A DNA stretch of 64,000 nucleotides from Streptomyces sp. Ag109_O5-10. Its GTDB lineage: Bacteria > Actinomycetota > Actinomycetes > Streptomycetales > Streptomycetaceae. Under the pieces are notes generated by a model, which was given only the letters and a program-made list of their open reading frames with translations, was not told where the DNA came from and made no database searches. Location: contig NZ_FNTQ01000001.1 of the NCBI RefSeq assembly GCF_900105755.1, positions 8,494,001 through 8,558,000 on the forward strand. Direction: 5' to 3'. The position numbers and the translations under genes were made by a program. Positions 56,431-64,000 of this stretch are shown piece by piece (positions within the stretch are counted from its first letter, which is position 1; every line of letters starts with the position of its first letter).

Positions 56431-58602
56431 TTGAACCCCCTGACCACCAGCGCCTTCGACCTGCCCGAACGGCTCGCCGCCAAGGCCGACCCGGCCCTGA
56501 TCGCCGACGACGAGCGGCAACTGGCCGCCGTGGCCGAGTGCCTCGCCCAGACGATCGCGGAACTGTCCGACCGCCTCGACGCCGAGCTCAGGGCGCCCGG
56601 CGGCACCGGCCGGGCCGCGATGGACCGGGACATCGAGGTCCACCGGCTGACCGGGCGCCTGCGCACCCTGCGCCGCTTCGGCCTGGACCTGTGCCTGGGA
56701 CGCATCGTCGCCGCCGACGACCCCGAGCCCGTGTACATCGGCCGCCTCGGCCTCACCGACAGCACGGGGCGCCGGCTGCTGATCGACTGGCGGTCGCCCG
56801 CCGCCGAGCCGTTCTTCGCGGCCACCCACGCCGACCCGGCGGGGCTGCGCAGCAGGCGCAGGTACCGCTGGACGGACGGCCGGATCAGCGACTACTGGGA
56901 CGAGGTGTTCACCGCCGACGGACTCGACGGGCACGCCGCGCTCGACGACCAGTCCGCGTTCATCGCCAGTCTGGGCGCCGACCGCTCGGAGCGGATGCGG
57001 GACGTCCTCGCCACCATCCAGGCCGACCAGGACGCGATCATCCGCGCCGGATCCCGCGGCGCCCTCGTCGTCGACGGCGGCCCGGGCACCGGCAAGACGG
57101 TCGTCGCCCTGCACCGCACCGCCCACCTGCTGTACTCCGACCCGCGGCTCGGCCACCGCCGGGGCGGGGTGCTGTTCGTCGGCCCGCACCGGCCCTACCT
57201 GAACTACGTCTCCGACGTCCTGCCGAGCCTCGGCGAGGAGGGCGTGCAGACCTGCGTCCTGAGGGATCTCGTCGACGAGGGGGCCACGGCCGCCGTCGAG
57301 ACCGACCCGGAGGCGGCCCGGCTGAAGTCGTCCGCGGACATGGTGCGGGCGATCGAGACCGCCGTCCGGTTCTACGAGGAGCCCCCGGAGCGGGGGACGA
57401 CGGTCACCACCGACTGGGGCGACCTCCGGCTGACCGCGGACGACTGGGCCGACGCGTTCCGGGCACCGGCTCCCGGCACCCCGCACAACGAGGCACGCGA
57501 CCAGATCTGGGAGGAGCTGGCCGCCATCCTGCTGGAGAAGTACCGCGGCGACGACGTGGCGCCCGCGGAGTTCCGCGGATCGTTGCAGCGGGACCGGGAC
57601 CTGGTCGACACCCTCGACCGCGCCTGGCCGCTGCTGGAGCCGACCGACCTGGTCGGGGACCTCTGGTCGGTGCCCGCCTACCTGCGGCTGTGCGCCCCCT
57701 GGCTCGGCCCGGACGGCGTACGCAGGCTCCAGCGCGCCGACGCCCAGGCCTGGACGGTGTCCGACCTGCCGCTCCTGGACGCGGCCCGACAGCGGCTCGG
57801 CGACCCGGAGACCTCCCGGCGCAGGCGCCGGCAGGAGGCCGTGCTCGCCGCCCAGCGCGAGCGCATGACCCAGGTCGTCGACAACCTGATCGGGGCCGTC
57901 CGGGACTCGGGAGCCGACGGCGACGACGGCGAGGGCCTGGTGATCATGCTCCGCGGCGAGGACGCCGCGGTCAGCCTGGTCGACGAGTCCGAGCTGGCCG
58001 TCCCCGCTCCCGACCTGCTGGCCGGCCCGTTCGCCCACATCGTCGTCGACGAGGCCCAGGAGCTCACCGACGCGGAGTGGCAGATGCTGCTGCTGCGCTG
58101 CCCGTCCCGCAGCTTCACCATCGTCGGGGACCGCGCCCAGGCACGGCACGGGTTCACGGAGACCTGGCAGGAACGCCTGGCACGGGTCGGGCTCGACCGG
58201 ATCGAGCTGGCCTCGCTCAGCATCAACTACCGCACCCCGGAAGAGGTCATGGCGGAGGCCGAGCCGGTGATCCGGGCCGTGCTCCCGGACGCCAACGTGC
58301 CGACCTCGATCCGCGGCGGCGGCCTGCCCGTGGTCCACGGATCCGTGTCCGAGCGGGACGAGATCCTCGGCACCTGGCTCGCCGGCCACGCCGAGGGCGT
58401 CGCCTGCGTGATCGGCGACCCCTCGTTCACACCGACGCCCCGGGTCAGCGCGCTCACCCCGGAACTGTCGAAGGGACTCGAATTCGACCTCGTCGTCCTC
58501 GTCGACCCGGAGAGGTTCGGCACAGGCGTGACGGGCGGCGTGGACCGCTACGTCGCGATGACCCGGGCGACCCGGCAGCTGGTCGTCCTGACCAGCGACT
58601 GA
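56431..58602 (+). CDS. helR: RNA polymerase recycling helicase-like ATPase HelR
   Basis: A 723-residue UvrD/Rep-like (HelD class) protein. An N-terminal helical arm (about 1-80) precedes LLIDWRSPAAEPFF, Walker A GGPGTGKTVVALHR (about residue 216), Walker B HIVVDEAQELTD (about 537), motif III-like IVGDRAQARHGF, and C-terminal SKGLEFDLVVLVDPERF and YVAMTRATRQLVVLTSD. HelD proteins dissociate stalled RNA polymerase; HelR in Streptomyces venezuelae confers rifamycin tolerance. TTG start at 56431 with ACGGAGC upstream. Probably co-transcribed with the glycosyltransferase gene 280 bp upstream. Confidence 0.88.
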   Translation: MNPLTTSAFDLPERLAAKADPALIADDERQLAAVAECLAQTIAELSDRLDAELRAPGGTGRAAMDRDIEVHRLTGRLRTLRRFGLDLCLGRIVAADDPEPVYIGRLGLTDSTGRRLLIDWRSPAAEPFFAATHADPAGLRSRRRYRWTDGRISDYWDEVFTADGLDGHAALDDQSAFIASLGADRSERMRDVLATIQADQDAIIRAGSRGALVVDGGPGTGKTVVALHRTAHLLYSDPRLGHRRGGVLFVGPHRPYLNYVSDVLPSLGEEGVQTCVLRDLVDEGATAAVETDPEAARLKSSADMVRAIETAVRFYEEPPERGTTVTTDWGDLRLTADDWADAFRAPAPGTPHNEARDQIWEELAAILLEKYRGDDVAPAEFRGSLQRDRDLVDTLDRAWPLLEPTDLVGDLWSVPAYLRLCAPWLGPDGVRRLQRADAQAWTVSDLPLLDAARQRLGDPETSRRRRRQEAVLAAQRERMTQVVDNLIGAVRDSGADGDDGEGLVIMLRGEDAAVSLVDESELAVPAPDLLAGPFAHIVVDEAQELTDAEWQMLLLRCPSRSFTIVGDRAQARHGFTETWQERLARVGLDRIELASLSINYRTPEEVMAEAEPVIRAVLPDANVPTSIRGGGLPVVHGSVSERDEILGTWLAGHAEGVACVIGDPSFTPTPRVSALTPELSKGLEFDLVVLVDPERFGTGVTGGVDRYVAMTRATRQLVVLTSD

Positions 58603-58604
58603 TC

Positions 58605-58623
58605 AGCGCCCCCAAGGGGCGCT
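58605..58623 (+). terminator. Hairpin terminator after helR
   Basis: AGCGCCCC-CAA-GGGGCGCT: a perfect 8-bp stem with 3-nt loop, 2 bp after the helR stop codon. Confidence 0.65.
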
Positions 58624-58691
58624 GGGTGAGGAACCGCGCGACCAGCCACGACGGCGCCGCGGTCGACGCACGCGCCTGGGCCGGAGCCAGG

Positions 58692-59135
58692 TCAGCCCGC
58701 GGGCCGGGGAGCACGCAGATGGGCGCGCTGCCTCAGCTCCTCGGCCTCGACCAGCTCCAGCATCGGCTTGCCCGGCGCGCACATCATGGTGACCACGAAC
58801 TCGGTCCTGGCGTCGGCGAGCGCGTTGCCGTCCTGGTAGTGGATGACGTCGCCGCCCGGCTCCCAGAACGTGCCGCCGGCCTCGACGATCCGCTCGGGCT
58901 CACCCTCCAGCTCGAAGCGGACCGCGCCCTCGACGACGTACCCGAACGCCGGGCCGGTGTGGCGGTGCGGTGGGGTTCCGGGATCGCCGGGTTCCCACTG
59001 GACGCGGATGGTCATCGCCGACGCGCCCTCGGGGATGGTGAGGGGAGCGGCGTCCTGGAGCACCTGCGCCGCGCGGATCCAGTTCGGGGCGTCCGGAGCG
59101 TCGCCGGGATGGGCGTGCTGTGGGTCCTCCGACAC
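58692..59135 (-). CDS. Cupin-domain protein
   Basis: A 147-residue single cupin: PPHRHTGPAFGYVVEGAVRFELEG (motif 1, G-x5-H-x-H-x3/4-E-like) and FWEPGGDVIHYQDGN (motif 2, with P-x-x-H). Probably binds a metal; could be a small dioxygenase, isomerase or sensor. GTG start at 59133-59135 with AAAGGACGG upstream. Convergent with helR and in the same direction as the PucR gene 108 bp away. Confidence 0.87.
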   Translation of the reverse strand: MSEDPQHAHPGDAPDAPNWIRAAQVLQDAAPLTIPEGASAMTIRVQWEPGDPGTPPHRHTGPAFGYVVEGAVRFELEGEPERIVEAGGTFWEPGGDVIHYQDGNALADARTEFVVTMMCAPGKPMLELVEAEELRQRAHLRAPRPAG

Positions 59136-59243
59136 TGAACCGTCCTTTCCGCGTGCGGTGCCGAGCGTGACCGACTGTACGTCCGGCGGCCTCGTGACCG
59201 TTGCTTTCGCAATCGGCGGGCGTCGACGTGTCGCGGGCGCCCG

Positions 59244-60731
59244 CTACGGCCCGGCGACCGCCACGCCCAGTTCGGTCGCCGCGCGCACGGCGAACCAGAC
59301 CTCGGTGAAGGCGGCCGTCGTCGACAGGTCCCGGCCGGTCACCTCGCCGAATCGGCGCAGCCGGTAGGCGAGGGTGTTGGGGTGGATGTGCAGTGCCGCG
59401 GCGGCGTCCTCGGTGCGCCGGTCGCGTTCCATCCAGGTGCGCACGGAGACCAGCAGCTGGGACCCGTGCGCCTGGTCGTAGCGCAGGGCCGCGCCGAGGA
59501 CCTGCTCGACGAGGGCGGCCAGCAGCCGGCGGTCCTCCGGCAGCCAGCGCCCGGTGGCGTCCTCGCCGTAGTGGAGGAGCGGCTTGCCCGCCTCCTCCGC
59601 GCGGCCCGCCGCCCATTCCGCCTCCTGCAGGGCGACCCGCAGCGGCTCGCCGACGGTGACGGGCCGGCTCACCCCGCACACCGCGTCCGGCAGCTCGGCC
59701 AGCGCCTCGGTGAAGCCGGGCTCGGCCAGCACCAGCCGGTCCTCGCCGCGGCGCAGGATGAGGTGCGGGTGGCCGGACAGGGCGCCGGCCAGCTGCTCGT
59801 CCTGGGCGCGCCGGAGCACCGCGAGGACGACCGGCCGCCGGGCGTCCAGACCGTGGTGGTCCAGCCTGCGCTGGGCGCCGGCCGCGTCGAGGGTGTCCTG
59901 GAGCAGCTCGGCGAGGGTTTCCGCACCCTCCCGCCGCAGCACCTCGCGCTCCTGGCGCACCATCGCGAGCCGCAGGGCGGCGACGGTGGCCAGGTGCTGG
60001 ACGACGGCCAGCCCGGCCGGACGCGCGCCGGCCTGTTCCAGCGCCACCAGATAGCCGGCCGCGCCGCCCGGGCCGAGGACGGGCAGCACGAAGCCGCCGG
60101 GCACGGTAGGCGGGGCGTCCGGGTGTGCCGGGAGCACCGACAGGTCCTCCGGTGCCGGGACACCGGGCAGCAGCGGGCGCCCCTGGGGGGTGCACAGGAA
60201 GATGCGGTAGCCGCTGAGCTGCTCCAGGCGGTCGAAGAGCGCGGGGATGTCGAGGTCCTCCTCGGCCATCCAGCGCAGCGCGCCGAACACCTGGAGCTGG
60301 GCGCCCAGCCGTTCGGCGGACTTCTCGCTGACCGCGGCGGCGACCTCCTGGGCGATGGTCACGAAGGGAACGGTGAGCGGCACTTCCAGGACCGGGAAGC
60401 CGCGCTCCCCGGCCGCCGCGAGGAAGGCCTGCCGCAGCGGCGGGGTGCGCAGCTGGGTGCTGAGAACCAGCGCCGCGACGCCCGCGTCGTCGAGGCGCTC
60501 CAGATAGCGCCGCTGCGCAGCCCCGCCGCGCGGTACCGCGAGGCCCACGGTCATGAGGACCTCCGAGCCCTGCAGCCACGGAGTGGGGTCCTCCAGCTCA
60601 CTGACGTGCGCCCAGGAGACCGTACGGCCCAGGCCGGCACCGCCCGCGAGCAGACGCATCTGCAACGCCGGGAAGGACAGCAGGTCGCCCACGGTGAGGA
60701 CGGAGCGCGGAGTCGCTTTGTGGTCGGGCAC
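59244..60731 (-). CDS. PucR-family transcriptional regulator
   Basis: A 495-residue PucR-type regulator. N-terminal purine-catabolism-like domain (SVLTVGDLLSFPALQMRLLAGG...VSWAHVSELEDPTPWLQGSEVLMTVG), a GGDEF-like middle region, and a C-terminal helix-turn-helix (TEDAAAALHIHPNTLAYRLRRFGEVTGRDLS). Such regulators control purine or other nitrogen-compound catabolism. GTG start at 60729-60731. Divergent from the agmatinase-permease-cyclase operon, which it probably controls. Confidence 0.9.
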   Translation of the reverse strand: MPDHKATPRSVLTVGDLLSFPALQMRLLAGGAGLGRTVSWAHVSELEDPTPWLQGSEVLMTVGLAVPRGGAAQRRYLERLDDAGVAALVLSTQLRTPPLRQAFLAAAGERGFPVLEVPLTVPFVTIAQEVAAAVSEKSAERLGAQLQVFGALRWMAEEDLDIPALFDRLEQLSGYRIFLCTPQGRPLLPGVPAPEDLSVLPAHPDAPPTVPGGFVLPVLGPGGAAGYLVALEQAGARPAGLAVVQHLATVAALRLAMVRQEREVLRREGAETLAELLQDTLDAAGAQRRLDHHGLDARRPVVLAVLRRAQDEQLAGALSGHPHLILRRGEDRLVLAEPGFTEALAELPDAVCGVSRPVTVGEPLRVALQEAEWAAGRAEEAGKPLLHYGEDATGRWLPEDRRLLAALVEQVLGAALRYDQAHGSQLLVSVRTWMERDRRTEDAAAALHIHPNTLAYRLRRFGEVTGRDLSTTAAFTEVWFAVRAATELGVAVAGP

Positions 60732-60887
60732 AAGCCCACTGTAGTTCTTCGTGCCGTCGACAATTGACCCTCTTGGCCGGCCGTCCGCACACTGAGGCAT
60801 CGATCCCCCCGCCACCGGAACCACCAGCTCCGGTCCAGGGTCCGCCCACCCGGCGGTGTACGCCCAGGCTCGACAGGAAGGTTCCCC

Positions 60888-61856
60888 ATGACGACCGAGC
60901 CCCGTGGACCCGTGGACTCCTCCCGGATCCCCCGCTACGCGGGACCCGCGACCTTCGCCCGGCTGCCGCGTCTCGACGAGGTGACCCGCGCGGACATCGC
61001 CGTCGTCGGCGTGCCCTTCGACACCGGCGTCTCCTACCGGCCCGGCGCCCGGTTCGCCCCGGCCGCCGTCCGCGAGGCGTCCCGGCTGCTGCGTCCCTAC
61101 CACCCGGCGCTCGACGTGTCCCCGTTCGCGACGGCGCAGGTCGCCGACGCCGGGGACATCCCGGTGAACCCCTTCGACATCAACGAGGCGATCGAGACCG
61201 TCGAGCACGAGGCCTCCCGCCTCCAGGCCGACGGCACGAAGCTGGTGACCATCGGCGGCGACCACACCATCGCGCTGCCCCTGCTGCGCGCCGTCGCCAA
61301 GCGGCACGGGCCGGTCGCCGTGCTCCACTTCGACGCCCACCTCGACACCTGGGACACCTACTTCGGCGCCGAGTACACCCACGGCACCCCGTTCCGCCGC
61401 GCCGTCGAGGAGGGCATCGTCGACACCGAGGCGCTCAGCCACGTCGGCACCCGCGGCCCCCTGTACGGCAAGCGGGACCTGGAGGAGGACCGCCGGCTCG
61501 GCTTCGGCATCGTCACCTCCGCCGACGTGCTGCGCCGCGGCGTCGACGAGACCGTGGACGCGCTGCGGCAGCGCATCGGCGACCGGCCGCTGTACGTCTC
61601 CGTCGACATCGACGTCCTCGACCCCGCACACGCCCCCGGCACCGGCACCCCGGAAGCCGGCGGCATGACCTCGCGTGAGCTGCTGGAGATCCTGCGCGGC
61701 CTCGCCGGGCTCCACCTCGTCGGCGGCGACGTCGTCGAGGTCGCCCCCGCCTACGACCACGCCGACATCACCTCCGTCGCCGCGTCGCACGTCGCCTACG
61801 ACCTGATCAGCCTGTTCACCCTGGACTCCGCCGGCCCTCGCGAGGAGCAGACATGA
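60888..61856 (+). CDS. speB: Agmatinase / guanidino-acid ureohydrolase
   Basis: A 322-residue arginase-superfamily enzyme. Dinuclear Mn2+ ligands are in GGDHTIALP, HFDAHLDTWD and SVDIDVLDPAHAPGTGTPEAGG (H, DxHxD, DxD). GxPFDTGVSYRPGARFAP is typical of agmatinases and guanidinobutyrases, which release urea from a guanidino compound. The precise substrate cannot be fixed. ATG with AGGAAGG upstream. It overlaps the permease gene by ATGA. Confidence 0.92.
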   Translation: MTTEPRGPVDSSRIPRYAGPATFARLPRLDEVTRADIAVVGVPFDTGVSYRPGARFAPAAVREASRLLRPYHPALDVSPFATAQVADAGDIPVNPFDINEAIETVEHEASRLQADGTKLVTIGGDHTIALPLLRAVAKRHGPVAVLHFDAHLDTWDTYFGAEYTHGTPFRRAVEEGIVDTEALSHVGTRGPLYGKRDLEEDRRLGFGIVTSADVLRRGVDETVDALRQRIGDRPLYVSVDIDVLDPAHAPGTGTPEAGGMTSRELLEILRGLAGLHLVGGDVVEVAPAYDHADITSVAASHVAYDLISLFTLDSAGPREEQT

Positions 61857-63421
61857 CCACCAGCCCCCCAGCGGAGCAGCACGACGCCCCGTCGCTGACC
61901 GAGATCGAGACCTACGGCGTCGAGCGCATCCCCGACGCCGACCGCACCGCCCGGCCGCTCGACCTGTTCCGGGTCGCCTTCGGCGGCGCGAACACCTTCG
62001 CCACCTGCGTCCTCGGCGCCTTCCCGATCCTGTTCGGGCTCTCCTTCTGGCAGGGCCTGGCGGCCACCGGCCTGGGCCTCGCCGTCGGTGCGCTGATCCT
62101 GGCCCCGCTCGCCGTGTTCGGCCCGCTGAACGGCACGAACAACTCGGTCTCCTCCTCCGCCCACCTGGGGGTGCACGGCCGGGTTGTCGGCTCCTTCCTC
62201 TCCCTGCTGACCGCGGTCGCGTTCTTCTCGATCTCCGTGTGGTCCTCCGGCGACGCCCTGGTCGGCGGCGCGCACCGGATGTTCCACCTGCCGACCAATG
62301 AGGGCGTGTACGCGCTGGCGTACGGGCTGTTCGCCGCGCTGGTGCTGACGGTGTGCATCTACGGCTTCCGGTTCATGCTCTTCGTGAACAAAATCGCGGT
62401 GGCCGCCGCCTCGCTGCTCTTCGTCCTCGGCCTCTTCGCCTTCGGGGGCGACTTCGACCCCGGCTACCAGGGCAGCTTCCACTCGCTGAGCACCCCGGGC
62501 TTCTGGCCGGCGTTCATCGGCTCCGCGCTGATCGTGCTCTCCAACCCCGTCTCGTTCGGGGCGTTCCTCGGCGACTGGGCCCGCTACATCCCCGCCGACG
62601 CCCCGCGCCGCCGGGTCATGGGCGCGGCGTTCCTCTCCCAGATCGCGACGATCCTGCCGTTCTTCTTCGGCCTGGCGACCGCCTCGATCATCGCCGCCAA
62701 GGCCGGGAACTTCCTCGACCCGAGCGCCCCGGACTACGTCGGCGGCCTGCTCGCCGTCTCGCCCTCCTGGTACTTCCTGCCTGTCTGCCTGCTCGCCCTG
62801 ATCGGCGGCATGTCCACCGGCACCACCTCGCTCTACGGCACCGGCCTCGACTTCGCCAGCGTCTTCCCGAGGTTCAGCCGGGTGCAGGCCACCGTGTTCA
62901 TCGGCGTCCTGTCGATCTCCTTCATCTTCATCGGCCGGTTCGCCGCCAACCTGACCCAGTCCATCTCCACCTTCGCGACGCTGATCATCGTCTGCACCGC
63001 GCCGTGGATGGTCATCATGACCCTGGGCTTCCTCACCCGCCGCGGCTGGTACGACCCCGACTCGCTGCAGGTCTTCAACCGCCGTCAGCGGGGCGGGCGT
63101 TACTGGTTCACGCACGGCTGGAACTGGCGCGGTATGGCCGCCTGGCTGGCCGCCGCCCTGCTCGCGGTCCAGTTCGTCAACCTCCCCGGCCAGTTCGTCG
63201 GCGCCCTCGGCGACCTCGCGGGCGGCGTGGACATCTCGCTGCCCGTCGGCCTGGGTCTCGCCGCGGTCCTCTACCTGGCCCTGCTGTGGCTCTTCCCCGA
63301 GCCCCGCGCCGTCTTCGGTCCCGAGGGCCCGCGGCTGGTGCGCGCCGCCGACACCCCGGTGCCGCCCATCACCGCGGCCGACGGCGCGGTCGTCGCCGCC
63401 CCCGAGCCCGCGGAGGTGTGA
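61853..63421 (+). CDS. NCS1-family permease (cytosine/purine/allantoin type)
   Basis: A 522-residue, 12-helix Na+ or H+ symporter: LFRVAFGGANTFATCVLGAFPILFGLSFWQGLAATGLGL, GPLNGTNNSVSSSAHLGVHGRVVGS, SNPVSFGAFLGDWARYIP and ITLQ-like late helices. NCS1 members import nucleobases, hydantoins or similar nitrogen compounds. Encoded between a ureohydrolase and a cyclase-type hydrolase, it likely imports their shared substrate. Confidence 0.9.
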   Translation: MTTSPPAEQHDAPSLTEIETYGVERIPDADRTARPLDLFRVAFGGANTFATCVLGAFPILFGLSFWQGLAATGLGLAVGALILAPLAVFGPLNGTNNSVSSSAHLGVHGRVVGSFLSLLTAVAFFSISVWSSGDALVGGAHRMFHLPTNEGVYALAYGLFAALVLTVCIYGFRFMLFVNKIAVAAASLLFVLGLFAFGGDFDPGYQGSFHSLSTPGFWPAFIGSALIVLSNPVSFGAFLGDWARYIPADAPRRRVMGAAFLSQIATILPFFFGLATASIIAAKAGNFLDPSAPDYVGGLLAVSPSWYFLPVCLLALIGGMSTGTTSLYGTGLDFASVFPRFSRVQATVFIGVLSISFIFIGRFAANLTQSISTFATLIIVCTAPWMVIMTLGFLTRRGWYDPDSLQVFNRRQRGGRYWFTHGWNWRGMAAWLAAALLAVQFVNLPGQFVGALGDLAGGVDISLPVGLGLAAVLYLALLWLFPEPRAVFGPEGPRLVRAADTPVPPITAADGAVVAAPEPAEV

Positions 63422-63426
63422 GCGGG

Positions 63427-64000
63427 ATGCGCCTGATCGACCTGTCCGTGCCGCTGCGCACCGGCATGCCGGTCTACCCCGGCGACCCGCGGGTGGACAT
63501 CCGCCCCGCGCTCACCGCCGCCCACGACGGCGTCAACGTCCTCCAGGTGCACATGGGTTCGCAGTCCGGCACCCACGTGGACGCACCATCCCACATCGAG
63601 GACGGCCTGCCCACGCTGGACCAGCTCCCGCTGAACCGGTTCGACGGCCCCGCCCACATCGTCGACGCCCGGGGCCTTCCGCCCCGGGCGGCCATCGGCA
63701 CCGACCTGCTCGCCCGCGTCCCGGCGGACCGGATCGTGCTGATCGCCACCGGCTGGTCCGCGCACTGGGGCACCGACGCCTACCACGACCACCCCCACCT
63801 GACCGAGGCGGCGGCCGCCCTCCTCGTCGCCCGCGGCATCCACACCGTCGGCATCGACGCCCTCAGCGTCGACCCGACCCCCGGCGACACCCTCCCCGCC
63901 CACCGCATCCTGTGCGGCGCCGACGCCGTCATCGCCGAGAACCTCACCAACCTCGCCGAGGTCCTGGACGCCCAGCACACCGGCCACGACGTCCACGTCA
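63427..64000 (+). CDS. Cyclase-family protein (kynurenine-formamidase-like), truncated by window
   Basis: The visible 191 residues begin MRLIDLSVPLRTGMPVYPGDP and contain the Zn-binding HxGTHxDxPxH-type motif (GSQSGTHVDAPSHIEDG) and ATGWSAHWGTDAYHDHPHLTEAAAALLVARGI, the family pattern. These enzymes hydrolyse amide or lactam bonds in kynurenine, isatin or related compounds. Third gene of the agmatinase operon, 5 bp after the permease stop. The 3' end lies outside the window. Confidence 0.88.
   Translation, partial: MRLIDLSVPLRTGMPVYPGDPRVDIRPALTAAHDGVNVLQVHMGSQSGTHVDAPSHIEDGLPTLDQLPLNRFDGPAHIVDARGLPPRAAIGTDLLARVPADRIVLIATGWSAHWGTDAYHDHPHLTEAAAALLVARGIHTVGIDALSVDPTPGDTLPAHRILCGADAVIAENLTNLAEVLDAQHTGHDVHV

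Overview
The window is high-GC actinomycete chromosome and reads as Streptomyces. Supporting signs are strong G/C third-position bias, many GTG and some TTG starts, overlapping GTGA/ATGA stop-start junctions, a complete conservon (CvnABCD plus P450), a second EF-Tu gene, a HelR-type helicase, and only two in-frame TTA (bldA) codons found by eye. No rRNA, intact tRNA, CRISPR array or insertion sequence was seen.

Layout. 1-4962: formate dehydrogenase operon (catalytic, Fe-S and NrfD-type membrane subunits; the first gene is cut by the left edge). 4986-10556: an SDR with a MerR-type promoter, a HAD phosphatase, a PHP-domain protein, a small conserved protein, a secreted GH16 beta-glucanase with a lectin domain, and a VanZ protein. 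10789-14523: a six-gene Mrp/Mbh-type antiporter module with one large antiporter subunit and no NuoL-like MrpA. 14585-19805: DUF4230 protein, XRE regulator divergent from an SDR, a diverged PRPP synthetase followed by tuf3, and a STAS protein whose last codon is TTA. 19980-23337: gene remnants, two alcohol dehydrogenase family genes and a lipoprotein. 23342-29062: TetR/DUF1304 pair, then conservon cvnABCD with a P450 lacking the ExxR arginine. 29120-31304: an unusual 576-residue protein with aspartate-rich motifs recalling terpene cyclases, preceded by a 42-codon ORF whose stop codon lies in the loop of a 17-bp hairpin. 31483-39726: amidohydrolase plus permease with a TetR regulator, VOC protein, DUF4235, GST, CDF transporter, deazaflavin-type reductase and LysE exporter. 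39906-41474: CYP105-like P450 plus [3Fe-4S] ferredoxin behind a 12-bp inverted repeat. 41471-46264: a sigma-factor remnant, a TetR gene with twin palindromic operators, an NTF2-like protein, a flavoprotein, an aldo/keto reductase, a phytanoyl-CoA dioxygenase-type protein and an AraC regulator. 46680-54784: a sigma-like/zinc-finger/ricin membrane fusion, stress protein, ArsB-like permease, two cell-surface lipoproteins, and a Ser/Thr kinase divergent from an ECF sigma factor. 54871-58602: a probable rifamycin-resistance locus, with a rifamycin-associated element upstream of a UGT-type glycosyltransferase, then helR. 58692-64000: cupin protein, then a PucR regulator divergent from agmatinase, NCS1 permease and a cyclase/hydrolase cut by the right edge.

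How they fit together. Most is core metabolism mixed with accessory cassettes. The strongest systems-level readings are the RAE-rgt-helR locus (modify the antibiotic and rescue RNA polymerase), the conservon with a TTA codon early in cvnA (a possible bldA gate on a developmental signalling complex), the Mbh-like ion-translocating module, and the terpene-cyclase-like gene with its small upstream ORF. Functions are inferred from motifs read by eye; no database search was run.
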